From Rothia mucilaginosa (GTDB lineage: Bacteria; Actinomycetota; Actinomycetes; Actinomycetales; Micrococcaceae): a stretch of DNA of 64,000 nucleotides. This document shows positions 17,037-24,005 of this stretch, piece after piece. Position 1 is the first letter of the stretch. The number at the start of each line of letters is the position of its first letter. The translations under genes and the position numbers were made by a program. A model generated the notes under the pieces. The model did no database searches. It worked only from the letters and a program-made list of their open reading frames with translations, and was not told the DNA's origin. Location: positions 868,001 through 932,000 of the forward strand of contig NZ_AP014938.1 in NCBI RefSeq assembly GCF_001548235.1, written 5' to 3'.

Positions 17037-18245
17037 CTAGTTTTTAAGGAATTTCTCTTCGTTTGTAATAACGAAGTATGAGGGGTATTCGCGCCCGTTC
17101 AGAAGAGCGTTGTAGTGCGGTATTTTCTGGGTTTTGATGAGTTCACCGGACTCAACGGAATAGGCTTGAATATAGGTTTCTCCTTGCAGCTCGTACATGG
17201 CGTAGAGATTCTTCTCGGTCCAGTAGTATGTAGAGACTTCCTTTACTCCTTCTGGGATCTTGAGGCTGAATCGTACAGTGTTGTGGGCGGTATCAATATT
17301 GGTTGAGATGATTCGCCCGTCGTGATGGACCCACCAGATGTCGTCCCCGTATGCGTGTATTGCATACGGTGCACCTGAAGGAACATTTTTTCCATGTACA
17401 CGTTTGTTCGCTTCACCGGTAATTTGGCGTTCTGTATGCTCGCCTGTTTGCACATTAATTACTTCGAGCATGGATCCGTCGATATCTTTTAAATCTGCAT
17501 ATTGGTAGTCGGTAATGCTTTGCGGGTAAGTATCATGGATTTTCACAATTCTATTTCCTGCACACACAATGTAGGAACCTTCCATTGTGTTACTTTCGAG
17601 ACTCTTCGAGAACATTTTTTCATTTGAAGGGTTCGGGTACACACGGGTAAGGTATGTGGGGTTCCTTGGGTGTAGGTATTGGTTATCTGTTCCTTCGTAA
17701 TTGCTGATTTTGTCGTAGCCCCATATGCTGCCGTCGGCGCACTGAGCTGTGAAGAGTAAATTATTTTTAATTCTCTCTTCCCTCACCTCACCATCTTTTA
17801 CAATTGTCACAAGGAATAGGTAATCACCATTTCCATCCCCTCCGTAATTATCTATAGCTACAATAGTGCTATCGTCTGCAACGTACACATCTTCACTGTA
17901 ATCATTTTTGGTTTTCTTTGGGTATGTGTGCAGTTTATCGGAGAGGGTGAATAGCGAATTTGTATCTGTGAAATACAGGTTTTTATCTTTGTATACAATT
18001 GGCGAGTTTCGAACCCCAACATTTTTGATTCTTGACCATTTTTGAGTTTCTGAGTTGTAGAATGCTACGCCTCCTCCAGCGTGCGGCAGGTATCTTGAGT
18101 CGCCTGCAATGGATATAGCGATGCTGCTTTCGTCGAGGGCTTTGCGAGGGTCGTTTGTTACTGGGATGGTCGCACTACAGCCTGACAGGAGGAGGGCACC
18201 AATGAGTCCCAGACGCAGGCTTCCTGAAAAACGGGATGTGGTCAT
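17037..18245 (-). CDS. Secreted lipoprotein, possible beta-propeller, unknown function
   Basis: A 402-residue protein. The ATG at 18245 is preferred because GAGGTGG lies 5 bases upstream; a GTG at 18254 would place that site inside the gene. The signal peptide ends in a lipobox L-L-S-G-C (Cys23). The mature part is rich in repeated short strands with aromatic and Asp/Gly turns (for example Y-K-D-K-N-L-Y-F-T-D and I-H-A-Y-G-D-D-I-W-W-V-H-H-D-G), which suggests a beta-propeller, but I cannot name a family. It is AT-richer than its surroundings. It starts two bases after the stop of the 54-aa reading frame upstream, so the two are coupled. Confidence 0.8.
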   Translation of the reverse strand: MTTSRFSGSLRLGLIGALLLSGCSATIPVTNDPRKALDESSIAISIAGDSRYLPHAGGGVAFYNSETQKWSRIKNVGVRNSPIVYKDKNLYFTDTNSLFTLSDKLHTYPKKTKNDYSEDVYVADDSTIVAIDNYGGDGNGDYLFLVTIVKDGEVREERIKNNLLFTAQCADGSIWGYDKISNYEGTDNQYLHPRNPTYLTRVYPNPSNEKMFSKSLESNTMEGSYIVCAGNRIVKIHDTYPQSITDYQYADLKDIDGSMLEVINVQTGEHTERQITGEANKRVHGKNVPSGAPYAIHAYGDDIWWVHHDGRIISTNIDTAHNTVRFSLKIPEGVKEVSTYYWTEKNLYAMYELQGETYIQAYSVESGELIKTQKIPHYNALLNGREYPSYFVITNEEKFLKN

Positions 18246-18247
18246 TG

Positions 18248-18412
18248 CTACCACCTCGTTTCGTAGAGATGTACCCAGTGTGAATCCTTGATGTCTGTCG
18301 GGTACACGCCGGGGCCACCGTCAGAGTCGAGGTCCACGTTAGGGTCCGTGCTCTTATAGGCAGCCCAAACTAGCTGCGAGCAGTTATAAGAATTGGCATG
18401 TAGGGCGTTCAT
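18248..18412 (-). CDS. 54-aa YiiX-like (papain-like amidase) C-terminal fragment
   Basis: A short frame with a very strong AAAGGAGG site 6 bases before its ATG. The product contains Y-N-C-S-Q-L-V-W-A-A-Y-K and D-L-D-S-D-G-G-P-G-V-Y-P-T-D-I, the catalytic-Cys and following region seen in the permuted NlpC/P60-like YiiX/C92 hydrolases. The part that would carry the His is missing. The stop lies two bases before the lipoprotein start, so even if inactive it may be kept as a leader that couples translation. It is either a remnant of a deleted hydrolase gene or a true small gene. Confidence 0.6.
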   Translation of the reverse strand: MNALHANSYNCSQLVWAAYKSTDPNVDLDSDGGPGVYPTDIKDSHWVHLYETRW

Positions 18413-18597
18413 GACACCCTCCTTTCAGCGGGTCACTTCGTGGCATCCCGCTATCGGTCCTATGTCTTCATCGATACATAACACCGGAAACTGTCTAACT
18501 CAGCAGGCCATACATTAGATATTATTTCTGACCAGGCGAATTTTTAGTGTTCCGTACCTCATTCTATCGTTAAGAGGGTCCGCGATGCAGGAAAAAC

Positions 18598-18714
18598 GCA
18601 AGGCGGGCGGCACCTCCACAGGGAGGGGCCGCCCGCCTCATTCTTGCCTAAAAACCGCCGAATCTAGCGTTTGCGTGCGGAGGGGTAGATGCTACCGTCC
18701 ATCACGCCGCGCTC
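18598..18714. repeat. Left direct repeat flanking the toxin-antitoxin pair
   Basis: 117 bp that match 19477-19595 at roughly 93 percent (a few substitutions and short indels). It contains a terminator hairpin and a copy of the last roughly 50 bp of the sugar-transporter gene whose real 3' end is in the right copy. Its inner edge abuts the toxin stop codon. Together the repeats bracket the toxin-antitoxin genes and nothing else. Confidence 0.9.
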
Positions 18715-18717
18715 ACT

Positions 18718-19011
18718 CTACAGACCGCGATAGACTTCTCGCCGATGACCAACTCGGAAAACCTCAACAACAACCGCACCATTATCAATGGTGTACAGAA
18801 TGCGGTAATTCCCTACTCGTGCCCTGTACCCTTCTTCGCCCTGTAGCTTCTTGACTCCCGTCATATATGGGTCATCACCAAGGGATCGGAGGCAGGCGAT
18901 AATTTTCTCGAAGGCTGTCCGGTCTTCTCGTTGGATTTTCTTTAGTTCTTTCGCTGCTTTGCGCGTCAATTCAACCCGGTACACGGGGTTTGAGACATGG
19001 TTTGCAGTCAT
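18718..19011 (-). CDS. RelE/ParE family toxin
   Basis: A 97-residue protein of the RelE superfamily (ribosome-dependent mRNA interferases and related toxins). It has the typical start Y-R-V-E-L-T-R-K-A-A-K-E-L, a central G-Y-R-A-R-V-G-N-Y-R-I-L-Y and the closing V-V-E-V-F-R-V-G-H-R-R-E-V-Y. The ATG at 19011 is preferred over the GTG at 19017 because GAAGGG lies 6 bases upstream of it. It is transcribed divergently from its presumed antitoxin (19179-19460), whereas RelE-type toxins are normally the second gene of one operon. It ends four bases from the left direct repeat. Confidence 0.88.
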   Translation of the reverse strand: MTANHVSNPVYRVELTRKAAKELKKIQREDRTAFEKIIACLRSLGDDPYMTGVKKLQGEEGYRARVGNYRILYTIDNGAVVVEVFRVGHRREVYRGL

Positions 19012-19058
19012 CTGCACCCTTCAGGCAGAGCTTTAAATCTTAACCTCAACCTTAGCAG

Positions 19059-19076
19059 AAAAAGTGTACACTTTTT
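19059..19076. promoter_or_regulatory. Palindromic operator with TGTACA core
   Basis: AAAAAGTGTACACTTTTT is a perfect 18-bp palindrome in the 167-bp gap between the divergent toxin and antitoxin genes. TGTACA is the core bound by YefM antitoxins in the characterised yefM-yoeB operator. A second half-type site (TTGTACTATG, with an outer TTACATA...TATGTAA inverted repeat) follows at about 19076-19104. Both genes are probably repressed from here by the antitoxin. Confidence 0.7.
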
Positions 19077-19178
19077 ACATACTTTACATTGTTGTACTAT
19101 GTAAGTAGCTCCTCTGGATAGAACCTGCACAGGAACTATCCTCGGAGCTAACGGACAAACCCCAGAAAGGAACCAGTC

Positions 19179-19460
19179 ATGACTGTCACCACTCACCGGA
19201 CTCGTTCCAATGTCACGACTCTTAAAGAACTCCGCGACAACCTCGGAACCAAAGTCAACGAAGCCGTGTTCTCCGGCGAACGTCCCCTCATCAGCCGCAA
19301 TGGTAAGACTGTTGCCGCGCTCATCTCCTACGAAGATTTGAAGCTGCTGGAAGAGTACGAAGAGCTCCTCGACATTGAGACTCTTCGCAAGGCACGCGCC
19401 GAAGATGACGGCTACCGCATCGGCCTCGACGAGTTCCTCGCAGAGAACCCTGCAGACTAG
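19179..19460 (+). CDS. Phd/YefM family antitoxin
   Basis: A 93-residue protein with the YefM pattern: an N-terminal DNA-binding part (T-L-K-E-L-R-D-N-L-G-T-K-V-N-E-A, then R-P-L-I-S-R-N-G-K-T-V-A-A-L-I-S-Y-E-D-L) and an acidic C-terminal tail (L-L-E-E-Y-E-E-L and beyond) that would wrap the toxin. AAAGGAA lies 8 bases before the ATG. It is transcribed away from the RelE toxin gene; the gap between them carries the TGTACA palindrome. It ends 16 bp before the right direct repeat. Confidence 0.88.
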   Translation: MTVTTHRTRSNVTTLKELRDNLGTKVNEAVFSGERPLISRNGKTVAALISYEDLKLLEEYEELLDIETLRKARAEDDGYRIGLDEFLAENPAD

Positions 19461-19476
19461 TCATTCAACGCATATT

Positions 19477-19595
19477 GCAAGGCGGGCAGCACCTCCACCA
19501 GGGAGGGGCCGCCCGCCTCATTCTTGTCTAAAAACCGCCGAGGTTTAGCGCTTGCCTGCGGAGGGGTAGATGCTACCGTCCATCACGCCGCGCTC
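19477..19595. repeat. Right direct repeat (original copy)
   Basis: 119 bp matching 18598-18714. It spans a hairpin terminator shared by the antitoxin and sugar-transporter genes and the last codons of the transporter (…G-S-I-Y-P-S-A-G-K-R-stop). Because the coding part is intact here, this copy is taken as the ancestral one. Confidence 0.9.
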
Positions 19596-20987
19596 CACCT
19601 GCTCCAGGCTCACGCCGCGAGTCTCCGGCAGGTTGCGGAACATCAGCAGCGCAATAATCACGTTCACCACGGCAAAGCCGATGAAGGAGCCGGTCAGACC
19701 GACCGCACCCAGAATCACGGGGAACGCCAGCGACAGCACACCGTTCATCATCCAGCCGCTAAACGCCGAAATGCCCATACCCGCCGCACGCACACGCAGC
19801 GGGAACAGCTCACTCATAATCACCCACGTGGACACGTTCAGGCAGGTCTGCATCGCGCCCACAAAACAGACGATGAGCACCAGCAGAATCCAGGGACGCG
19901 CCGCATTATCGGCGGGTAGCAGCATGGATGCGCCCGCAATCAGCACGTGGAAAAACGCGGTCGAACTATAGCCGGTAATGACCATGACGCGGCGCGGTAC
20001 ACGCTCCATCAGGCGCAGCGACAGGATGGAACCAAGCACCGCAATCGTACCCGGAGCAATATTCGCAATGAGCGCCGCGGATTCGCTGAAACCGGCTTCC
20101 TTGAGCACCTTAATGCCGTAGTACATGATCGAGTTGATGCCAGTCAGCTGCTGGCCCGCGCCGACCAGAATACCGACGAGCAGGATGCGCACGAACCAGC
20201 CGCGCACGCCCACGCTTTCCTTACCTGCCGCATTGTTCTGGGTGGTCGCCTCCGCCTGCAGAGTGCGTTCAATGTCGGCGATCTCAGCCTCGGCACGTTC
20301 GGTGGAGCGGATGCGCTTCATCACCTCAAGCGCCTGTTCACGCCGACCGACGCGCAGCAGCCAGCGCGGCGACTCGGGCACTCGCAGCATGCCGACGAAC
20401 AGGCCGATGGCGGGCAGGGTGCAGATGGCGAACATCCAGCGCCACACGCCGTCGTGCTCACCCCATACGTTGCCGATGAGGGCATTCACGATGAATGCGG
20501 CAAGCTGACCGCCCACGACCATGAGCTCATTGCGGCCGGAGAGGGAGCCTCGAATTTCGTAGGGTGCGAGCTCTGCGAGGAACACGGGCACCACGGCGGA
20601 GGCGCCACCGACCGCCAGGCCGAGCAGGGTGCGCCCGGTGATGAGCACGGCGACATTAGGTGCGAAGACGCACGCCAGGGCACCAATGAAGAAGATGGTG
20701 GAGAGCCCAATGATGGTGGTTCGGCGGCCGAACCGGTCAGAGATGCGGCCGCATCCGAGCGCGCCGATAGCGGCGGCGAAGGCGAGCGATCCGGTGACCC
20801 AGCCTTGGGTGGTGGAGTCCATGCCGAGTTCGCGGCTCATGGGTTCGAGCGCGCCGTTGATCACTCCGGTGTCGTAGCCGAAGAGCAGACCACCGAAGGT
20901 GGCGATGAGTGCGATGATGCCGAGGTATCGGCTGTGCTTCCCGGTGCCCAGAGGGGGCAGGGTGGAGGCGGTGCTCTGTGCGCTCAT
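19545..20987 (-). CDS. MFS sugar/inositol porter
   Basis: A 480-residue transporter of the sugar porter family (twelve membrane segments, proton-coupled uptake). Signatures: G-R-I-S-D-R-F-G-R-R after segment 2, P-E-S-P-R-W-L in the middle loop, Q-Q-L-T-G-I-N in segment 7, and P-E-T-R-G at the end of segment 12. AAAGGA lies 5 bases before the ATG. No catabolic gene is adjacent, so the sugar is unknown. Its last codons and the following hairpin are duplicated at 18598-18714, beyond the toxin-antitoxin genes. Confidence 0.92.
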   Translation of the reverse strand: MSAQSTASTLPPLGTGKHSRYLGIIALIATFGGLLFGYDTGVINGALEPMSRELGMDSTTQGWVTGSLAFAAAIGALGCGRISDRFGRRTTIIGLSTIFFIGALACVFAPNVAVLITGRTLLGLAVGGASAVVPVFLAELAPYEIRGSLSGRNELMVVGGQLAAFIVNALIGNVWGEHDGVWRWMFAICTLPAIGLFVGMLRVPESPRWLLRVGRREQALEVMKRIRSTERAEAEIADIERTLQAEATTQNNAAGKESVGVRGWFVRILLVGILVGAGQQLTGINSIMYYGIKVLKEAGFSESAALIANIAPGTIAVLGSILSLRLMERVPRRVMVITGYSSTAFFHVLIAGASMLLPADNAARPWILLVLIVCFVGAMQTCLNVSTWVIMSELFPLRVRAAGMGISAFSGWMMNGVLSLAFPVILGAVGLTGSFIGFAVVNVIIALLMFRNLPETRGVSLEQVERGVMDGSIYPSAGKR

Positions 20988-21060
20988 AGTGTCCTTTGAT
21001 GCCGAGGGGGGTAGGTGAGATTACACCGACATTGGTGGTTCTTCAGCACTGTCAGTGGGC

Positions 21061-21096
21061 TAGGTGAGGTGCCTCAGGTTAGACGCACCTCACCTA
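21061..21096. repeat. 12-bp inverted repeat
   Basis: taggtgaggtgc and its complement are separated by 12 bases, about 75-110 bp upstream of the transporter start and 120-150 bp past the reductase stop. With no T-run it may be a weak terminator for the (minus-strand) aldo/keto reductase gene or an operator for the transporter gene. Confidence 0.45.
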
Positions 21097-21212
21097 ATCC
21101 TAGCGAAAACGTTCGGCGGGTGATATTTATTTCTCACCGCGGACATTTTTCAGCGTATTTTACGGCCGCCAGTTGCGACCGGTTGAGTGCCCCTTTGAGA
21201 GGGAGCCCGAGT

Positions 21213-22214
21213 TTAGAACAGCGCGATCTTCTCGGGTGCCGGGAAGATGGCGTCCAGGGCGGCGAGGTCCTCAGCGTCGAAGCGCAGGCATGCCGCCTGT
21301 GCGTTGGCGCGTACCTGTTCGGCGCTGGTCGCACCGGCAATGACGGAGGTGACTGGCGACTGCTGTGCGAGCCAGGAGAACGCCGCCTGCACCTCGGTGA
21401 TGCCGCGTTCGGTGCAGAAGCTGTGGAAGGCTTCGAGCTGGTCCCAGTTGGCGGCGTCGAGCACGTTCTTCTTGGAGTGGGACAGGCGCGAACCGGCGGG
21501 AATGTTGTCGCGGCGGTACTTGCCGGTCAGCAGACCGTTAGCGAGCGGGAAGTACGGCAGCACACCCATGCCGAAGTGCTGTGCGGCGGGCAGGATTTCG
21601 AGTTCTGCGCGGCGGTCGAGCAGGTTGTAGTGGTTTTCAGCGGCGATGAACCGTTCGGTGCCGAGTTCGTGGGCGCAGTGTTCGGCGTGGGCGAGTTGCC
21701 AGCCGGAGAAGTTGGAGTGGCCCAGGTAGCGGACCTTGCCGTCGCGGACGAGCTGGTCGAGGGCGCTGAGGGTCTCTTCGATGGGGGTGTTCGGGTCGGG
21801 GCTGTGGTAGAAGTACAGGTCGATGTAGTCGGTGCCGAGGCGGCGGAGGGACCCTTCGACGGCGCGCATGATGTAGCGGCGGGATCCGCGGGCGTTGCGG
21901 TCGTTGCCGTTGAGGTCGCCGACGGGCAGACCGAATTTGGTGACGATGGTCAGTTCGTCGCGGTCGAGGCCGAGCTGGGTGAGGGCGGTGCCGAACATGG
22001 TTTCGGAGAGGCCGGGTTCGGCGCCGTAGAGGTCGGCGATGTCGAAGAAGCTGATGCCTGCGTCGACTGCGGCGGCGATGACTTCGTTGGTGCCTTCTTG
22101 GGTGCGGGTGGGGGTGCCGGGGCGGCCGAGGTTGTTGCAGCCGATGCCGACACTGGGTACGACGAGGCCGGAGTTGCCGAGCCTGCGGTAGACGGGAGAT
22201 TCAATGCGTTCCAT
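21213..22214 (-). CDS. Aldo/keto reductase
   Basis: A 333-residue NADPH-dependent oxidoreductase with the (beta/alpha)8 barrel of the AKR family. The catalytic tetrad is visible: Asp58, Tyr63 (D-I-A-D-L-Y-G), Lys93 (V-T-K-F-G) and His137 (Y-F-Y-H-S-P-D). G-H-S-N-F-S and a C-terminal cofactor loop (I-A-G-A-T-S-A-E-Q-V) are also typical. It resembles the subgroup annotated as YajO/Gpr-like or potassium-channel beta-type reductases. Substrate unknown. A long plus-strand frame over the whole gene is an antisense shadow of its codon bias. Confidence 0.92.
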   Translation of the reverse strand: MERIESPVYRRLGNSGLVVPSVGIGCNNLGRPGTPTRTQEGTNEVIAAAVDAGISFFDIADLYGAEPGLSETMFGTALTQLGLDRDELTIVTKFGLPVGDLNGNDRNARGSRRYIMRAVEGSLRRLGTDYIDLYFYHSPDPNTPIEETLSALDQLVRDGKVRYLGHSNFSGWQLAHAEHCAHELGTERFIAAENHYNLLDRRAELEILPAAQHFGMGVLPYFPLANGLLTGKYRRDNIPAGSRLSHSKKNVLDAANWDQLEAFHSFCTERGITEVQAAFSWLAQQSPVTSVIAGATSAEQVRANAQAACLRFDAEDLAALDAIFPAPEKIALF

Positions 22215-22250
22215 GCTTTTAACTCTACGTTGTGTGGGTATATTGCGAGG

Positions 22251-24005
22251 TTATTTCCCCTCCAGTTGGGAGGCGAAGAGCTTCCTGAAGCGTGATGTAG
22301 GGTCGGTCGTTAGGTCTTGGTAGGTTCCTTGCTCCACCACACACCCACCATCCAACACCACCACAGAATCAACACCACGCAACGTCCACGCACGATGAGA
22401 CACCAACACCACCAAACGCCCCACAGCAGCCACCTTCAACCGAGCAAAAATCTCCTCCTCAGTCTCAGCATCCACAGCACTGGTCGGCTCATCCAACACC
22501 CACACCGGCGCATCCCGAAGAACCACACGCGCCAACGCCAAACGCTGCCACTGACCACCCGAAAGACCAACACCACCAAACGACTCACCCAACTGAGCAT
22601 CCAAACCACCCTCAAGACCACGCACAAAATCATCAGCACAAGCCACCGACAAAGCCGACCACAAATCAGCATCACCAAGACGCTCAACCGCCTCCTGCGG
22701 CAAACCCAGAAGAAGATTTTCACGCACAGTCAGTTCATAACGGCCGTAGTCTTGACTCACCACACCCACATTCGCCAGCAAATCATCAGGTGATATGTCC
22801 TGTACCGACTTACCTCCAATGAGAATGTCTCCACTGGAGGGCTTAAGCATACCCATGAGTGCATTTACTAGGGTTGTCTTTCCCGATCCGCTGGGCCCGA
22901 CAATACCAATCATCTGCCCGGGGCCAAAAGTGAGATTGATATTTTTAAGAGCTAAAGAATCAGCTTTTGGATACTGGATAGCAAGATTCCTAATGGAAAC
23001 GCTGGAGATTTCAGGGTAGGTATCGGCAATCGGATTTTTCTGCCCGGGCTGTGCGCTAGAAATAAACTTTCGATATATATCAATGGCGTTTGACCCCGCT
23101 GCCATCGAGCTAAGGTCGCTTCCCATCGAGCCAAGCGAGACTATAGCCGAGGTAATACCTATAACAGCTCCAGCAAGAACACCGGGAGCCGGCGACGAGG
23201 TGGCTAGAAGAATAAGAGCTAAAGCTAGCAATGCAGCGCTTATAAAACCAACAATTGTATATATTCTGAAGATGTAACGAGCTAGGCCAATTTCCTCCTC
23301 ACCGGATTTTTTCCGTTCTTGATTAGCGCGATGCGCAAAGAATGAACGAGCGTTAAGAATTGCAAGCTCACGAGCAGTAGTTATTTGTGCAATCTGGTTA
23401 GTGCTATGCCATGCGTTGTAGCTATATGAATATATTTTTTCCATTGCCTCAGCATTTTTACTCGAATAGAGATGTGACATCAAGGCAACAGGAATCATGC
23501 CTGCAAGCATGCAGAGTGAAGCATATACATTGATCTTTCCTACGGAATAACTAAGGGCTCCCGTCGAAAAAATAATGAATATCAGAGCACCCATAGTAGA
23601 AACTTGAGACCCCAGGCTCCCCCCTGTCACAGCATCATGAGCTGCCCTTGATGAGCGAGCATAATCACCACTCGCGATTTCCTGAGAAGAACAAGTCGCC
23701 AAACGAGAAGATACATTCTGAATACCTGTACTTGACATTCGAGAATTTAGAATCACACGCAGAGAGTCTGATGCTTGTCCCAGGGCAATGTATCCTGCCA
23801 GCACAAAACTAACCCCCAGAGCTAGCGGAAGCACTTCATCCTGGCTCTGACCCAAATGCTCAACAAGCCTAGTGACAGCCTCCATCTGCAGAGCGGGGAA
23901 TAGCGATAGGCACACAACAGACGCTAGATAGGAGACGGTCCATACGGGGTGATTTCTGAAAGCATAAACCACGGACCAAACAGTATTAGCCATAATCTTA
24001 CGCAT
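22251..24005 (-). CDS. ABC exporter half-transporter, second gene of pair
   Basis: A 584-residue fused permease (six membrane segments, about 1-300) and ATPase. Walker A is G-P-S-G-S-G-K-T-T; the signature is L-S-G-G-Q-W-Q, the variant common in peptide (lantibiotic-type) exporters; Walker B is V-W-V-L-D-E-P-T. The ATG overlaps the end of the first gene by 8 bp, so both halves are made together and probably form a heterodimer. The C-terminal 150 residues are almost identical to the partner's, while the rest is diverged. No precursor peptide or modification gene is visible nearby, so the cargo is unknown. Confidence 0.9.
   Translation of the reverse strand: MRKIMANTVWSVVYAFRNHPVWTVSYLASVVCLSLFPALQMEAVTRLVEHLGQSQDEVLPLALGVSFVLAGYIALGQASDSLRVILNSRMSSTGIQNVSSRLATCSSQEIASGDYARSSRAAHDAVTGGSLGSQVSTMGALIFIIFSTGALSYSVGKINVYASLCMLAGMIPVALMSHLYSSKNAEAMEKIYSYSYNAWHSTNQIAQITTARELAILNARSFFAHRANQERKKSGEEEIGLARYIFRIYTIVGFISAALLALALILLATSSPAPGVLAGAVIGITSAIVSLGSMGSDLSSMAAGSNAIDIYRKFISSAQPGQKNPIADTYPEISSVSIRNLAIQYPKADSLALKNINLTFGPGQMIGIVGPSGSGKTTLVNALMGMLKPSSGDILIGGKSVQDISPDDLLANVGVVSQDYGRYELTVRENLLLGLPQEAVERLGDADLWSALSVACADDFVRGLEGGLDAQLGESFGGVGLSGGQWQRLALARVVLRDAPVWVLDEPTSAVDAETEEEIFARLKVAAVGRLVVLVSHRAWTLRGVDSVVVLDGGCVVEQGTYQDLTTDPTSRFRKLFASQLEGK
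22321..22761. repeat. 441-bp repeat in the ATPase domain (copy 1)
   Basis: Nearly identical (I count only a few differences) to 24110-24550 in the partner gene. It covers the Q-loop to the region after the H-loop. The coding strand here is notably G/T-rich compared with the AT-richer remainder of both genes. Confidence 0.9.

Noticed and set aside
18598..19595. Insertion sequence around the toxin-antitoxin genes
   Set aside because: The flanking repeats are 117-119 bp direct copies of a gene end, without terminal inverted repeats or a transposase gene.
21061..21096. DtxR/IdeR iron box
   Set aside because: The half-sites TTAGGTGAG and CTAACCTGA are too far apart (6 bp instead of 1) and no iron gene is adjacent.
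21015..22295. Long open frame (426 codons) antisense to the aldo/keto reductase gene
   Set aside because: It mirrors the codon bias of a well-supported gene on the other strand, has no ribosome site and gives a low-complexity Gly/Val/Glu product.
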